Virus record (IMG/VR): IMGVR_UViG_3300046505_000019
Span: 1-42,807 of that record
Direction: 5' to 3' (one strand)
Source of the DNA: a virus
DNA length: 42,807 nt
The translations under genes and the position numbers were made by a program. A model generated the notes under the pieces. It was given only the letters and a program-made list of their open reading frames with translations. It had not been told where the DNA came from and ran no database searches. This document shows positions 1 through 6,900 of this stretch, in pieces; the first letter of the stretch is position 1, and each line of letters starts with the position of its first letter.

Positions 1-225
1 GATTCCATCCCTTTCTTTTGGGCCTCGTGCCGCTCCAACGCTTCTCGCGTCGCCTTGTCCTCTGACGCATCCCTCTGCCACTGCCGCGCCTGTATCGCCT
101 GCAACTTCGCCTTGCGCTCCGGAGTCATCGTGTCAATCACCGCCTGAACTTCAGGAGATACTTCTCGATGAGGCGGTTCCGCCACCGCCGTCTGCGATTG
201 CCTCGCTAACCGACCCGCCTTCAGC
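1..225. repeat. left copy of the terminal direct repeat
   Basis: These 225 bases recur at 42583-42807 with a single difference (A at 123, C at 42705). The difference is synonymous (Thr ACT versus ACG on the minus strand) in the gene that crosses the join. This is what assembly of a circular or circularly permuted genome gives; a physical short terminal repeat is possible but less likely because the repeat lies inside a gene. Confidence 0.95.
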
Positions 226-278
226 CGCTCTCCGACGGCTTTCTTCTGCTCCTCCGTCCACACCCGCTTGTGCTTCAT
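1..278 (-). CDS. 5' part of a gene that crosses the circular junction (159 aa in full)
   Basis: The start ATG at 278-276 overlaps the stop of the preceding gene as ATGA. The frame runs to base 1 and continues at 42582, ending at 42381, for about 159 residues. The N-terminus is basic and helical (MKHKRVWTEEQKKAVGERLK), the middle is charged and Ala/Gln-rich, and the C-terminus carries a CLCG...KWHPVCLK motif shared with the next small gene (42224-42388). It belongs to the late operon between the small terminase and a secreted protein. The function is not recognised; a small zinc-binding packaging or virion accessory protein is a guess. Confidence 0.8.
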   Translation of the reverse strand, partial: MKHKRVWTEEQKKAVGERLKAGRLARQSQTAVAEPPHREVSPEVQAVIDTMTPERKAKLQAIQARQWQRDASEDKATREALERHEAQKKGME

Positions 279-475
279 CGAGAACTCCTTTTTGGTTTTG
301 TCGTCGGGAGAGGGATAGGGGAGGTAGACTCCCCATCTGGGGTGGCCCCCCCTACCCCGACCTCCGTACCTCCAAGCTCTACATCTCGCTTGAGGGACAG
401 CCCTCGGGCTACGTAGGCCTTCGGGCTCATGCCGAGGTAGTTTGAAAAGGCTTGATACTCTTGTTCTTTAGTCAT
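275..475 (-). CDS. hypothetical protein (66 aa)
   Basis: Second gene of the late operon after the small terminase. It starts at ATG 475 with only a weak Shine-Dalgarno and ends with TGA overlapping the next start (ATGA). The N-terminus (MTKEQEYQAFSNYLGMSPKA) looks helical; the C-terminal half is Gly/Pro/Ser-rich and probably disordered. No family recognised. Position and coupling, rather than any motif, support it as real. Confidence 0.6.
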   Translation of the reverse strand: MTKEQEYQAFSNYLGMSPKAYVARGLSLKRDVELGGTEVGVGGATPDGESTSPIPLPTTKPKRSSR

Positions 476-511
476 TCAGTTCCGATAAGCTATGTTATAT
501 TACCAATTCAA

Positions 512-937
512 TCACTGAGATGCTTCAAACGCTTCGATGGCCTGTTGCTTGCGCTTTATGTCCGTCAGCCTGGAGCTGAGATCCCCAACCATCGTGACGA
601 TGTTCACCACCGGCCGGTTGCTACCCTCCATGTCACGGGCTTTGTCGATCCCGATAGCACCGATAGTAGTGAGCTGGAGCGCGTTCATGGCGTCCAGTTT
701 CTCGTCGGTAACTCGGTTCCATGCACGTGCGACTAGGCCATAAGACTTAGAAATGATGGTCTTTTTACACTGCTCAAGCTCAGATGAATTTGATGGAAAC
801 TGGGCGAGAATGTTATGGACTACATTGCGGGATATATCGAGAGAGCGTGCGATCTTGCTCTGTGAGTACCCGAGATCAAAAAAGCTGGCTACTGCCACTT
901 GCTTGTCATGCGGTATCCGCTCAAGGGTAATCGGCAT
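512..937 (-). CDS. terS: putative terminase small subunit (HTH protein)
   Basis: 141 aa. The N-terminal 45 residues form a clear helix-turn-helix (FFDLGYSQSKIARSLDISRN), as in DNA-recognition domains of small terminases and resolvase-like HTH proteins. The rest is helical, with a C-terminal basic/Gln-rich tail (DIKRKQQAIEAFEAS). It is the first gene of the late morphogenesis operon, which supports a small terminase that recognises phage DNA and stimulates the large subunit. It sits directly behind a TTGACA/TAAATA promoter and its ATG is almost at the predicted transcript start, so the mRNA is nearly leaderless. A transcription factor is the main alternative. Confidence 0.6.
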   Translation of the reverse strand: MPITLERIPHDKQVAVASFFDLGYSQSKIARSLDISRNVVHNILAQFPSNSSELEQCKKTIISKSYGLVARAWNRVTDEKLDAMNALQLTTIGAIGIDKARDMEGSNRPVVNIVTMVGDLSSRLTDIKRKQQAIEAFEASQ

Positions 938-945
938 TCCCACAC

Positions 946-974
946 TATTTACCCTTTATTTCCCGGAATGTCAA
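946..974 (-). promoter_or_regulatory. sigma70-like promoter of the late operon
   Basis: On the minus strand TTGACA (974-969) is followed by a 17-base spacer and TAAATA (951-946). The predicted start of transcription falls within about 3 bases of the small-terminase ATG at 937, leaving no room for a ribosome binding site. Confidence 0.6.
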
Positions 975-1378
975 GTGGCAACACCCAACATTCGCATTGG
1001 CACAACCGATCCGAGCATGTGTCATGCGGATAAATCCCCCCATGCCTGTTTACGCAAACAACTAGGGCACGTTTTAGGCCTCCATGAGGCCGGGACAGCA
1101 TCTTGGCTCTCGCTCATGCCTTTACAGCGCCTACGGCCTCGCTAGGGCCTTCAGAATCAACCCCTGCGCTTGCGCTCACCTCTTGCGCCTTGCGGCGCTT
1201 GCGCCAGTCTCGGACACGGCACGACACGGCACGACAATACCTAGCACCATACCGCCCATTCGTAACAACCGTTACGCATCGCTCGCATTTGTATTCTGTC
1301 ACGCCTATAGGGTAACACTTGTAGACATATAGCGCAATGGGCCTAAAGGCTCAATTTACACTTGTTACAAAATAATGC
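975..1378. other. divergent intergenic control region, no convincing gene
   Basis: This 400-base stretch lies between the minus-strand late promoter and the plus-strand early promoter. It holds a 10-bp tandem repeat (ACGGCACGAC twice, about 1216-1236), several CTTGCG copies (about 1168-1212), a GGCCTC-CAT-GAGGCC palindrome (about 1077-1091) and operator-like GTAAC/GTTAC sites (1262-1275, 1312-1325, 1355-1368). Reading frames here lack plausible starts. It could be a switch region or an origin. Confidence 0.6.
1262..1275. promoter_or_regulatory. operator-like inverted repeat GTAAC-N4-GTTAC (upstream copy)
   Basis: Perfect GTAAC-aacc-GTTAC, extended by one pair to CGTAAC/GTTACG. It has the same arms and spacing as the site inside the early promoter at 1391-1404. 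The repeated architecture suggests binding sites of one dimeric regulator. Confidence 0.5.
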
Positions 1379-1407
1379 TTGACTACCTATGTAACGTGTG
1401 TTACACT
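1379..1407 (+). promoter_or_regulatory. early promoter with embedded operator
   Basis: TTGACT (1379-1384), 17-base spacer, TACACT (1402-1407). The spacer and -10 contain a perfect inverted repeat, GTAAC-gtgt-GTTAC (1391-1404), well placed for a repressor to block RNA polymerase. It drives the plus-strand run of small genes that starts at 1459. Confidence 0.7.
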
Positions 1408-1458
1408 ATGACCATGAAAGACACACACACCACCCCGACGGAAACAGGAGGAACGAAA

Positions 1459-1680
1459 ATGGATCAAGTATCGAGTCAACTAAACGTTAGACAGGCTTAC
1501 GAGTTTATTATCAACGTAACCAATAGGCAGGGGAGACTCTTAGACTTTAACGATCTTTTCTTAGCCTATGCGTCAATGGGTTTTCGGAACCCTATCAGCA
1601 AGACAGAATTCACGCTCTTGTATAAAGCAGTCGTGGAAACACTGGCAGAGATTCGAGGGATCAAGCAGGAGGTGGCGTAA
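1459..1680 (+). CDS. hypothetical early protein (73 aa)
   Basis: First gene behind the early promoter. The start at ATG 1459 is fixed by a strong Shine-Dalgarno (ACAGGAGGAACGAAA); the longer frame would begin upstream of the promoter. The protein is helical (NVRQAYEFIINVTNRQGRLL) without recognised motifs. Its stop overlaps the next start as TAATG. The position is typical of host-takeover or anti-defence genes, but nothing in the sequence proves that. Confidence 0.7.
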   Translation: MDQVSSQLNVRQAYEFIINVTNRQGRLLDFNDLFLAYASMGFRNPISKTEFTLLYKAVVETLAEIRGIKQEVA

Positions 1681-1904
1681 TGAAATACAACCGTTCCGAC
1701 CTGAAAGACACAATCCGAGTCGCTAAGGTTATGGCTAACAAATGGGATAAATCTATGTTTGTCTACCCTACCGCATTAGGATTCAGAATCGAAAAAACAA
1801 GACCCCCATTTCACGGCGACTATTTCATGGTTACGCCCGCTCATGTCTTTGAATTCAATTACAACTTTCAAAAAGCAGAATTCGTTAAGCAGGAGGTAGC
1901 CTAA
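1680..1904 (+). CDS. hypothetical early protein (74 aa)
   Basis: Coupled to both neighbours by TAATG overlaps. Small, basic and mixed alpha/beta, with no Cys cluster or membrane segment. It ends in KQEVA, almost the same tail as the preceding protein (IKQEVA), because both 3' ends carry the same AAGCAGGAGGT ribosome-binding-site sequence for the following gene. Function unknown. Confidence 0.65.
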   Translation: MKYNRSDLKDTIRVAKVMANKWDKSMFVYPTALGFRIEKTRPPFHGDYFMVTPAHVFEFNYNFQKAEFVKQEVA

Positions 1905-2026
1905 TGGCTCATATTGAATTTGAAGAGAGTAAATACGACTATCTGGATAGGCACTCCTGCGACTGCTTAGACGACTGCGAATATATGCAAGACGCTATCT
2001 ATGCGCTCGTTATGGGATGGTGCTGA
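1904..2026 (+). CDS. hypothetical acidic Cys-containing microprotein (40 aa)
   Basis: TAATG-coupled to the preceding gene, with GCAGGAGGTAGCCT as ribosome binding site. It is strongly acidic in the first half and holds CDCLDDC followed by a C-terminal WC. The Cys spacing could bind a metal. No family recognised. Confidence 0.5.
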   Translation: MAHIEFEESKYDYLDRHSCDCLDDCEYMQDAIYALVMGWC

Positions 2027-2027
2027 T

Positions 2028-2144
2028 ATGGGCGATATGGCAGAAGCAATACTGAATGGCGATTGTTGCGAAATCTGCGGAGTGTTCTTTGATGAACCAG
2101 GGGACGGATACCCTAGAAAATGTAAGGGGTGCGAAAATGAATGA
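2028..2144 (+). CDS. zinc-finger-like microprotein (38 aa)
   Basis: It starts one base after the previous stop and ends overlapping the next gene. It has a four-Cys arrangement: CCEICG, then 15 residues further on CKGC. This looks like a small zinc ribbon. Function unknown; possibly a regulator or a binder of a host protein. Confidence 0.5.
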   Translation: MGDMAEAILNGDCCEICGVFFDEPGDGYPRKCKGCENE

Positions 2145-2580
2145 AGCAGACGAAAAGTTTTACGAGCAAACAGCCAAAGACAAACAGTGTTCTACTTGCT
2201 ACGGAGACGGTTGTATTTTGTGCCCTAGATGTTCGGGCAATCAGACCATCGCTTGCCCCGAATGCCAGAACGGTATAGAAAATTTATTGCTGGAAGCCGC
2301 GAGTAAATTAGAACACGCTCAAAATTTACTGGAAGAAAAAGGGATCACGTTAGTCGGTAGTCAGTCACTGATAAATAGAATTAGAGATAACGCCGCCGTT
2401 CTTCGTTCTATGGTAAGCAGTGGGGCTTGCCCTAATTGCTACTCATTTGGGCATAAGGATTGTACTGGTGATGATGAACAATGCAAAACATGTGAACACG
2501 ATAAAGGTGAGCATTGTCTTGATAATTCAGCGTGTCAGTATTCCGACTGCGAATGTTTAGAATTTTCAGAGGTCGCCTAA
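2137..2580 (+). CDS. DnaJ-type Cys-rich zinc protein (147 aa)
   Basis: The start ATG 2137 follows AAGGGGTGCGAAA. Residues about 18-45 carry CSTCYGDGC, CPRCSG and CPECQNG, the CxxCxGxG-type spacing of the DnaJ zinc-finger domain; there is no J domain. A helical linker follows, then a second Cys/His cluster in the C-terminal third (CPNC, CKTCEH, CQYSDC). It may bind protein or nucleic acid. Function unknown. Confidence 0.65.
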   Translation: MNEADEKFYEQTAKDKQCSTCYGDGCILCPRCSGNQTIACPECQNGIENLLLEAASKLEHAQNLLEEKGITLVGSQSLINRIRDNAAVLRSMVSSGACPNCYSFGHKDCTGDDEQCKTCEHDKGEHCLDNSACQYSDCECLEFSEVA

Positions 2581-2997
2581 ATGACCCCCAAAATTACAGA
2601 AGCATGGCTCAAAGAAAAATCGGCTTGTTCGGAAGTCATTGTATGGTTTCTTGGTCAGAAGGAAACCGAAGGCGTTCGCGTTTTGAGAGACTTGATGAAA
2701 GCGGATACATTTCAGTGGGCCAATTGGCTGATCTGCCGATTGATGGATAAGCCGAACCAAGTTCGCTATGCCATTTTCGCCGCCGAATGTGTCCTAGAAA
2801 TTTTCGAGAAGAAACATCCTAAAGACAATAGGCCGCGCAAAGCCATTGAAGCCGCAAAATCTTGGCTTGAAAACCCTTCAAACGAAACTAAGAAAGCCGA
2901 CGCCGACGCCGCCGCCTACGCCGCCTACGCCGCACGAAAAGAAATCCAAACAAAAATATTTGATTATGGAATTAAACTATTGGAGGAAATGAAATGA
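2581..2997 (+). CDS. Imm-like conserved protein (138 aa)
   Basis: It starts directly after the previous stop. The layout matches a common phage/bacterial family often called putative immunity protein: an N-terminal helical domain, then HPKDNRPRKAIEAAKSWLEN, then an Ala/Asp/Tyr-rich helical tract (ADADAAAYAAYAARKE). In other genomes the length of the Ala-rich tract varies. Biochemical role unknown. The stop overlaps the next start (ATGA). Confidence 0.55.
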   Translation: MTPKITEAWLKEKSACSEVIVWFLGQKETEGVRVLRDLMKADTFQWANWLICRLMDKPNQVRYAIFAAECVLEIFEKKHPKDNRPRKAIEAAKSWLENPSNETKKADADAAAYAAYAARKEIQTKIFDYGIKLLEEMK

Positions 2998-3323
2998 CCC
3001 CCAAACCCGCCGCGCACACACCGACGCCGTGGAGGAGAGGCCCATTAGGAGGAATTTATCCTGCATCAAATGGCCCGCTTATTGGGGGTTGCCATGATCC
3101 AAAAGGTATCCCAATAGAAAATTGGACAGCTGACGAATCATTCATCGTCGAGGCCGTCAACGCCCACGCCGCCATCCGAGCAGAGAATACGGAACTGCGT
3201 TACGCCGGTCAAGCCATGCGCGACACGCTGGACAATTTTGGAGACAGCGAAGAAGTCCAGCGGGTCATTAAACAATGGGAGCAAGCTATCGCTAACACCG
3301 CCCCCGGCGGCCAAGGAGACTAA
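2994..3323 (+). CDS. small phage protein with HTPTPW motif (109 aa)
   Basis: ATGA-coupled to the Imm-like gene. The N-terminus has AAHTPTPWRRG and later FIVEAVNAHAAI, a pairing common in small uncharacterised phage proteins. The C-terminal half is a predicted helix or coiled coil. No enzymatic motif. Function unknown. Confidence 0.6.
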   Translation: MTPKPAAHTPTPWRRGPLGGIYPASNGPLIGGCHDPKGIPIENWTADESFIVEAVNAHAAIRAENTELRYAGQAMRDTLDNFGDSEEVQRVIKQWEQAIANTAPGGQGD

Positions 3324-3324
3324 C

Positions 3325-3540
3325 ATGGAGCGCGCAACCCCACAGGAGGATACGACGATGAACTACATTCAAGAGCAAGATAGAAAAAATTACTGGTATG
3401 AGCTTCACTGGAATAACGAACACTTCGTTCAGCGTTACATGGATCATACCCCAGAAAATCCATACATCTTCAAGGGCCCTTATCAGCAAGACTGTGCCGT
3501 CGAATATCTCAAACACAATATATCGGTGCATCTTCAATGA
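3325..3540 (+). CDS. hypothetical early protein (71 or 60 aa)
   Basis: Two in-frame starts each have a good ribosome binding site: ATG 3325 (AAGGAGACTAAC) and ATG 3358 (ACAGGAGGATACGACG). The second gives MNYIQEQDRKNYWYELHW. The protein is rich in aromatic and charged residues, with no motif recognised. The stop overlaps the next start as ATGA. Confidence 0.55.
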   Translation: MERATPQEDTTMNYIQEQDRKNYWYELHWNNEHFVQRYMDHTPENPYIFKGPYQQDCAVEYLKHNISVHLQ

Positions 3541-3638
3541 AACGATTCCTATGTTTTTTGTTTGGGCATATCAGTGTCGGTGGGTTTATTCCAGTTTGCG
3601 ATCGTTGCGGTTGTGTCAAATGGGGGAAACAACTATGA
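3537..3638 (+). CDS. hydrophobic/Cys microprotein (33 aa)
   Basis: ATGA-coupled at both ends. A short hydrophobic stretch (FLCFLFGHISVGGFIPV) leads into CDRCGC. It could be membrane-associated or a zinc knuckle. The double coupling makes it likely to be translated; function unknown. Confidence 0.45.
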   Translation: MKRFLCFLFGHISVGGFIPVCDRCGCVKWGKQL

Positions 3639-3988
3639 AAGAAATCGACGCTAGCCTGAAAGAGTGTTACGACATAACCCGTAACGACCTATCCAAAATG
3701 ACCGAGGCCTGCGCAGCCCTCCAAGCGGAGAATGCGGAGCTGAAAGCGGGCTGGGAAGCAGATCACAAAATCGGCATAAGAAACTTAGAACTCCGAGAAC
3801 AAACAGAACAACGCAATAGCAAGCTCCAAGCGGAGAACGCGGAGCAACGCGAGGCTCTACAGTCCATCAAAGCAAGGGTATGTGGAGAAATGACTAACGG
3901 ATGGAAAGACCAATGGGACACAACCAACAGCCGAGGGGCCATTGCCGATATCTGCGACAAAGCCCTCGCCAAAGCGGAGGGAAAATAA
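3635..3988 (+). CDS. coiled-coil early protein (117 aa)
   Basis: Central coiled coil with the repeated phrase LQAENAEL/LQAENAEQ, followed by a C-terminal domain (GWKDQWDTTNSRGAIADICD). The next gene uses a related LKAENAKLKQE coil, so the pair may be diverged duplicates or may associate. Function unknown. Confidence 0.55.
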   Translation: MKEIDASLKECYDITRNDLSKMTEACAALQAENAELKAGWEADHKIGIRNLELREQTEQRNSKLQAENAEQREALQSIKARVCGEMTNGWKDQWDTTNSRGAIADICDKALAKAEGK

Positions 3989-3989
3989 C

Positions 3990-4298
3990 ATGAGACCCAT
4001 AACTGACATGTCTAAAATTTCCCTGATAAGACTTAACCAAGAGCTAAAAGCGGAGAATGCGAAACTAAAGCAAGAGCAAAAGAACTTCGAGAACCATTTG
4101 AATCTCGACAATAAGCGTCTTTACGACGAACGCGACGCCCTGAAGCAGGAAAACGCGGAACTGCGTAAATTGCTCAGACAACAGCACGAGTTAATTTCGG
4201 AGGTTGTGCCGGGAGTCCATGACGATTCAAACATTCCCATGAAAGTCCCTTGTAAAGTTTGCGAAGCCCTCACCCGCCCCACGGAGGTTAAATCATGA
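3990..4298 (+). CDS. leucine-zipper-like early protein (102 aa)
   Basis: The start at ATG 3990 follows CGGAGGGAAAATAAC. A long heptad coil (LKAENAKLKQEQ, LKQENAELRKLL) occupies residues about 18-68, then a CKVCEAL tail. Coiled coil plus CxxC suggests an oligomeric, possibly metal-binding protein. It shares the QAENAEL-type coil with its upstream neighbour. Confidence 0.55.
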   Translation: MRPITDMSKISLIRLNQELKAENAKLKQEQKNFENHLNLDNKRLYDERDALKQENAELRKLLRQQHELISEVVPGVHDDSNIPMKVPCKVCEALTRPTEVKS

Positions 4299-4531
4299 AA
4301 TCCAATAGTCATCCCGTCCTATCTAAAAGCAACGGTTTTGTGTGTCTGCGTTGCGGCTCTGACAAAATGGGCTATGTCTGCAACGAATGCTCACAGATGA
4401 TTTGCTCTTGCGGAGGAATGGGCGAATGTCCGCAAGGACAGATGCAACGCGAGGAAGAAGAAGAGCGCGACAAAATGGAAGCGAGGCGGGAACAATTGCA
4501 CAGAGATATCGACAATGGCTATTACGATTAA
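4295..4531 (+). CDS. zinc-ribbon early protein (78 aa)
   Basis: ATGA-coupled. The first half has CLRCGSDKMGYVCNEC and then CSCGGMGEC, enough Cys for two zinc sites; the second half is a very acidic/basic helix (REEEEERDKMEARREQ). Probably a protein or nucleic-acid binder. Function unknown. Confidence 0.6.
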   Translation: MKSNSHPVLSKSNGFVCLRCGSDKMGYVCNECSQMICSCGGMGECPQGQMQREEEEERDKMEARREQLHRDIDNGYYD

Positions 4532-4541
4532 CGGTGGTCAT

Positions 4542-4703
4542 ATGAACAGGCCAAAAGACATGGAACTACTAGGCGGTAAAACATGCGCCGATTGTGCGAA
4601 TCTTGACCGATGCACGATGCTGTTTAGTGTCGAGAAAACAAATACATGGTGCGACTTTTCACCTAGCCGATTCAGAGCCCGCCCCCCGGAGTCCCGGCGA
4701 TGA
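4542..4703 (+). CDS. Cys-containing early protein (53 aa)
   Basis: The start at ATG 4542 is chosen because GGTGGT precedes it; a longer frame from 4515 would lie inside the preceding gene. CADCANLDRC followed by WCDF resembles small phage proteins with a four-Cys site. The tail is Arg-rich. The stop overlaps the next start (ATGA). Confidence 0.5.
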   Translation: MNRPKDMELLGGKTCADCANLDRCTMLFSVEKTNTWCDFSPSRFRARPPESRR

Positions 4704-4954
4704 CGGCGGAGGAGATGGCGGATAATGTCATCGTTAAATGGATGAATTTGTACGTTAACGGCCCCGTACAAAATCCTGACAAGTTGAGGAAGTTTATCGC
4801 CGATGCCCTTAAATCCTACCGCTCCGCCGCGCTGGAAGAGGGGGCGAAGTTATGCGAGGCAGAAAGCGACCTATGCGATATGGATGACAACGCCGAAATG
4901 AAAGTATGGGGGTTAGCTGATAAGATCCGCGCCCTCACTCGCGGGGAGGAGTAG
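4700..4954 (+). CDS. hypothetical early protein (84 aa)
   Basis: Last gene of the early operon, ATGA-coupled. Helical, with a middle segment (KFIADALKSYRSAALEEGAK) like small phage proteins of unknown role. Its end overlaps the end of the convergent minus-strand gene by 20 bases, so no separate terminator fits between them. Confidence 0.55.
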   Translation: MTAEEMADNVIVKWMNLYVNGPVQNPDKLRKFIADALKSYRSAALEEGAKLCEAESDLCDMDDNAEMKVWGLADKIRALTRGEE

Positions 4955-5333
4955 AACGGGCGAGGGAGACAAGCTCACGTAAACATTTTTCCAATCCGAT
5001 ATGGTTCATCTTGTAATTGTTTTCGACGATAGAACCTATTGACTCCTCCACCGGATCGGCGGGTTTATCGCAATCCTCACATTTTGAATCGTAGGTTATT
5101 TTGCTCTTGCACTTCGGACACCATCCCGTGCAGTTAGCGACAAACGGCTTCCCCGCCTCGGCCTGGGGCTTGTGCGTGCACTTCTCGCCACACCAACAAG
5201 TAAACGAATCATGGGGAACGCACTCCCGGTCTAGCGTCACAACCTGAACCCATCCACACGCCGAACATTCGTCTATGCGCCTAGACTCCACACAGTCATC
5301 GTCTTTACACGTGGGACATAGCAGGTCGGTCAT
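4935..5333 (-). CDS. multi-zinc-ribbon protein (132 aa)
   Basis: The start ATG 5333 overlaps the previous stop (ATGA) and has GGAGGTGA upstream. It has many Cys pairs: CPTC, CSACG, CWCGEKC, CPKCKSK and CEDC, plus a C-terminal helix. It looks like three small zinc ribbons in tandem. The C-terminal LVSLARSTPPRE overlaps the convergent early gene. Function unknown. Confidence 0.6.
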   Translation of the reverse strand: MTDLLCPTCKDDDCVESRRIDECSACGWVQVVTLDRECVPHDSFTCWCGEKCTHKPQAEAGKPFVANCTGWCPKCKSKITYDSKCEDCDKPADPVEESIGSIVENNYKMNHIGLEKCLRELVSLARSTPPRE

Positions 5334-5527
5334 GGCGTCACCTCCATTTTGCGGATACGGTCGGCTACCCACCATGCCGCATGATCCAATGCAGACTTAA
5401 CGTCCTCGAAATCCATGGGAGCATTATGCTGGAGAAACTCCTCCGCAATCCCCGCCGCCTTCTCCCTGGCCGCCCGGAAGCCTTCGGCGTAGGCTTTACG
5501 TTCTATTTCGCAGTACTCTGGGTCCAT
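5330..5527 (-). CDS. hypothetical helical protein (65 aa)
   Basis: The start ATG 5527 is preceded by a GGGGGGTGTGAG purine run; an upstream in-frame extension would read into AT-rich non-coding sequence. KAYAEGFRAAREKAAGIAEEF and a C-terminal ALDHAAWWVADRIR resemble short phage proteins found beside replication genes. It is coupled to the zinc-ribbon gene by ATGA. Confidence 0.5.
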   Translation of the reverse strand: MDPEYCEIERKAYAEGFRAAREKAAGIAEEFLQHNAPMDFEDVKSALDHAAWWVADRIRKMEVTP

Positions 5528-5634
5528 CTCACACCCCCCTGAAGTTAGGCTTGAAAAAGATAGGTAGATAGATACATTCAAGTCTAATAGTATTAAACAA
5601 ATCAATATAACCCATTTATTTCCCTATACTAATT

Positions 5635-5656
5635 TATATATATATATATATATATA
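5635..5656. repeat. (TA)11 tract in an AT-rich block
   Basis: Eleven TA units inside the 5528-5715 gap, flanked by GATA/TATC-type repeats (GATAGGTAGATAGATA at 5559-5574, ATCTATCTATGAT at 5664-5676) and two copies of AAAAGATAGGT. The adjacent gene is a helicase-like ATPase, so this is a candidate DNA-unwinding element of an origin. It could also be a simple promoter region for gene 5527. Confidence 0.45.
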
Positions 5657-5679
5657 TTTATTAATCTATCTATGATTTA

Positions 5680-5719
5680 CCGTCATAAAAGATAGGTTAC
5701 AAATGGCATAGTAACCTAT
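5680..5719 (-). terminator. possible intrinsic terminator after the DUF3987 gene
   Basis: On the minus strand ATAGGTTAC (5719-5711), a 10-base loop and GTAACCTAT (5700-5692) form a perfect 9-bp stem that starts within the stop codon and is followed by CTTTTATG. The stem is AT-rich, so it would be weak. The arms contain GTTAC/GTAAC, the same half-site words as the early operators. Confidence 0.4.
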
Positions 5720-6900
5720 TCGTTACCTTTTGAGATAAGTTCCATAACGCTTCCATCTATCTTTCCCACCCACTCCAGCATCCAGATGGGATGAGTTGTG
5801 GCCTTTTCCTTTCGCATTAAAATCAGGTCATCAGCCTCTAATCCTTTTAGGTGTCTGGTAAGATTTTCGCCATGGATTCGGATATCATCAGCCAATGATT
5901 CACGGCGGCATATACCGCGTTTTTGGATATAGGAAATGATCTTACGGCGTTCAATGTCCCACTTGTTATCCGTCATGTCCTGCACTAAGCCGGGGAGCAT
6001 ATCTTCCACATATCGCAAGCACAAGGAAGCCTCACGGAACGCATCCAAGGTGATTTCCTGCTCCCCTCGATCCACCGCGAACAGGATGCATAGCTTGTGA
6101 ATAGCCTCGTTCTTGAAGTGCTCAAAGAACGGCCCCAGAAGCGGTAACGCTTTGTTTTCTCTATCCGTTGTATCGATATACCACTTCACCAGCTTCGCCT
6201 TTGCTTCGGGGGTATAGTGGAACACCTGCTCGATCTTCTTGTATTCCCAAAGCATCTCCGAAAGAGCCTTGAACTTCTCCGGATCATGCGGCGGAGGTAA
6301 CGCCATAGGAGCGTTTCCGTTACCAACAAACGGAACCATGAGAAACCGCGCCAGAAACCCAGACATAGCCGATTGTTCGGCATCCTGTAGTGATTGCCGC
6401 AACCATTCTGGAGTAGTCGCCATACCCATTGGCAGGTACGCATTTTTTACGGAGAGAACACCGTGCTTTATGGTGGTTCGTGAGTAGCAAGGCTTCCTGT
6501 AAAGAATTGTAAATAGCGACTTCAAAGACTCGTTATACTTCTTCCCCAACATATCAAAGAACGATTTAGCCTCATCGAAGATGAACAGGCGTATCGGTTG
6601 TTTGGAAAGAGATTGCAGGATCGCTTCGGATGTGAACTCAGCCGGGGCGGATCGTTCGGGGTCTACCTGCTCAATCAAATCTTCGACAATCGAAATTGCC
6701 GTAGACTTATGGGACGATGATTTTCCAATCAGCACGATCCAGATATGCGGGGCGATGTTCCATGATCCGGCCTCAACATAAACGCACCTAGACAAAGACG
6801 CTGATATGGCGAGAAGCGCACCCCACAACAAGAACGGGTCAGGGCAATCCGTGAACTCATTGGCGTATGCCAGATACTTTTCCGTAAACCGTTCAGTCAT
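5716..6900 (-). CDS. DUF3987-type helicase/primase-like ATPase (394 aa)
   Basis: P-loop ATPase. A degenerate Walker A (GKSSSHKST, residues 59-67) and Walker B (LFIFDE, 105-110) sit in the order and spacing of the DUF3987 family, found in phage and plasmid replication modules. The N-terminal FTDCPDPFLLWGALLAISA is typical of that family. Residues about 318-370 look like a winged helix (RRKIISYIQKRGICRRESLA). It probably serves as a replicative helicase or a helicase-primase component. There is no primase catalytic domain. It overlaps its upstream partner by 8 bases. Confidence 0.65.
   Translation of the reverse strand: MTERFTEKYLAYANEFTDCPDPFLLWGALLAISASLSRCVYVEAGSWNIAPHIWIVLIGKSSSHKSTAISIVEDLIEQVDPERSAPAEFTSEAILQSLSKQPIRLFIFDEAKSFFDMLGKKYNESLKSLFTILYRKPCYSRTTIKHGVLSVKNAYLPMGMATTPEWLRQSLQDAEQSAMSGFLARFLMVPFVGNGNAPMALPPPHDPEKFKALSEMLWEYKKIEQVFHYTPEAKAKLVKWYIDTTDRENKALPLLGPFFEHFKNEAIHKLCILFAVDRGEQEITLDAFREASLCLRYVEDMLPGLVQDMTDNKWDIERRKIISYIQKRGICRRESLADDIRIHGENLTRHLKGLEADDLILMRKEKATTHPIWMLEWVGKIDGSVMELISKGNE

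Noticed and set aside
1084-1332. Overlapping frames on both strands in the divergent control region
   Set aside because: No ribosome binding sites, composition set by CTTGCG-type repeats, and operators and promoters lie within.
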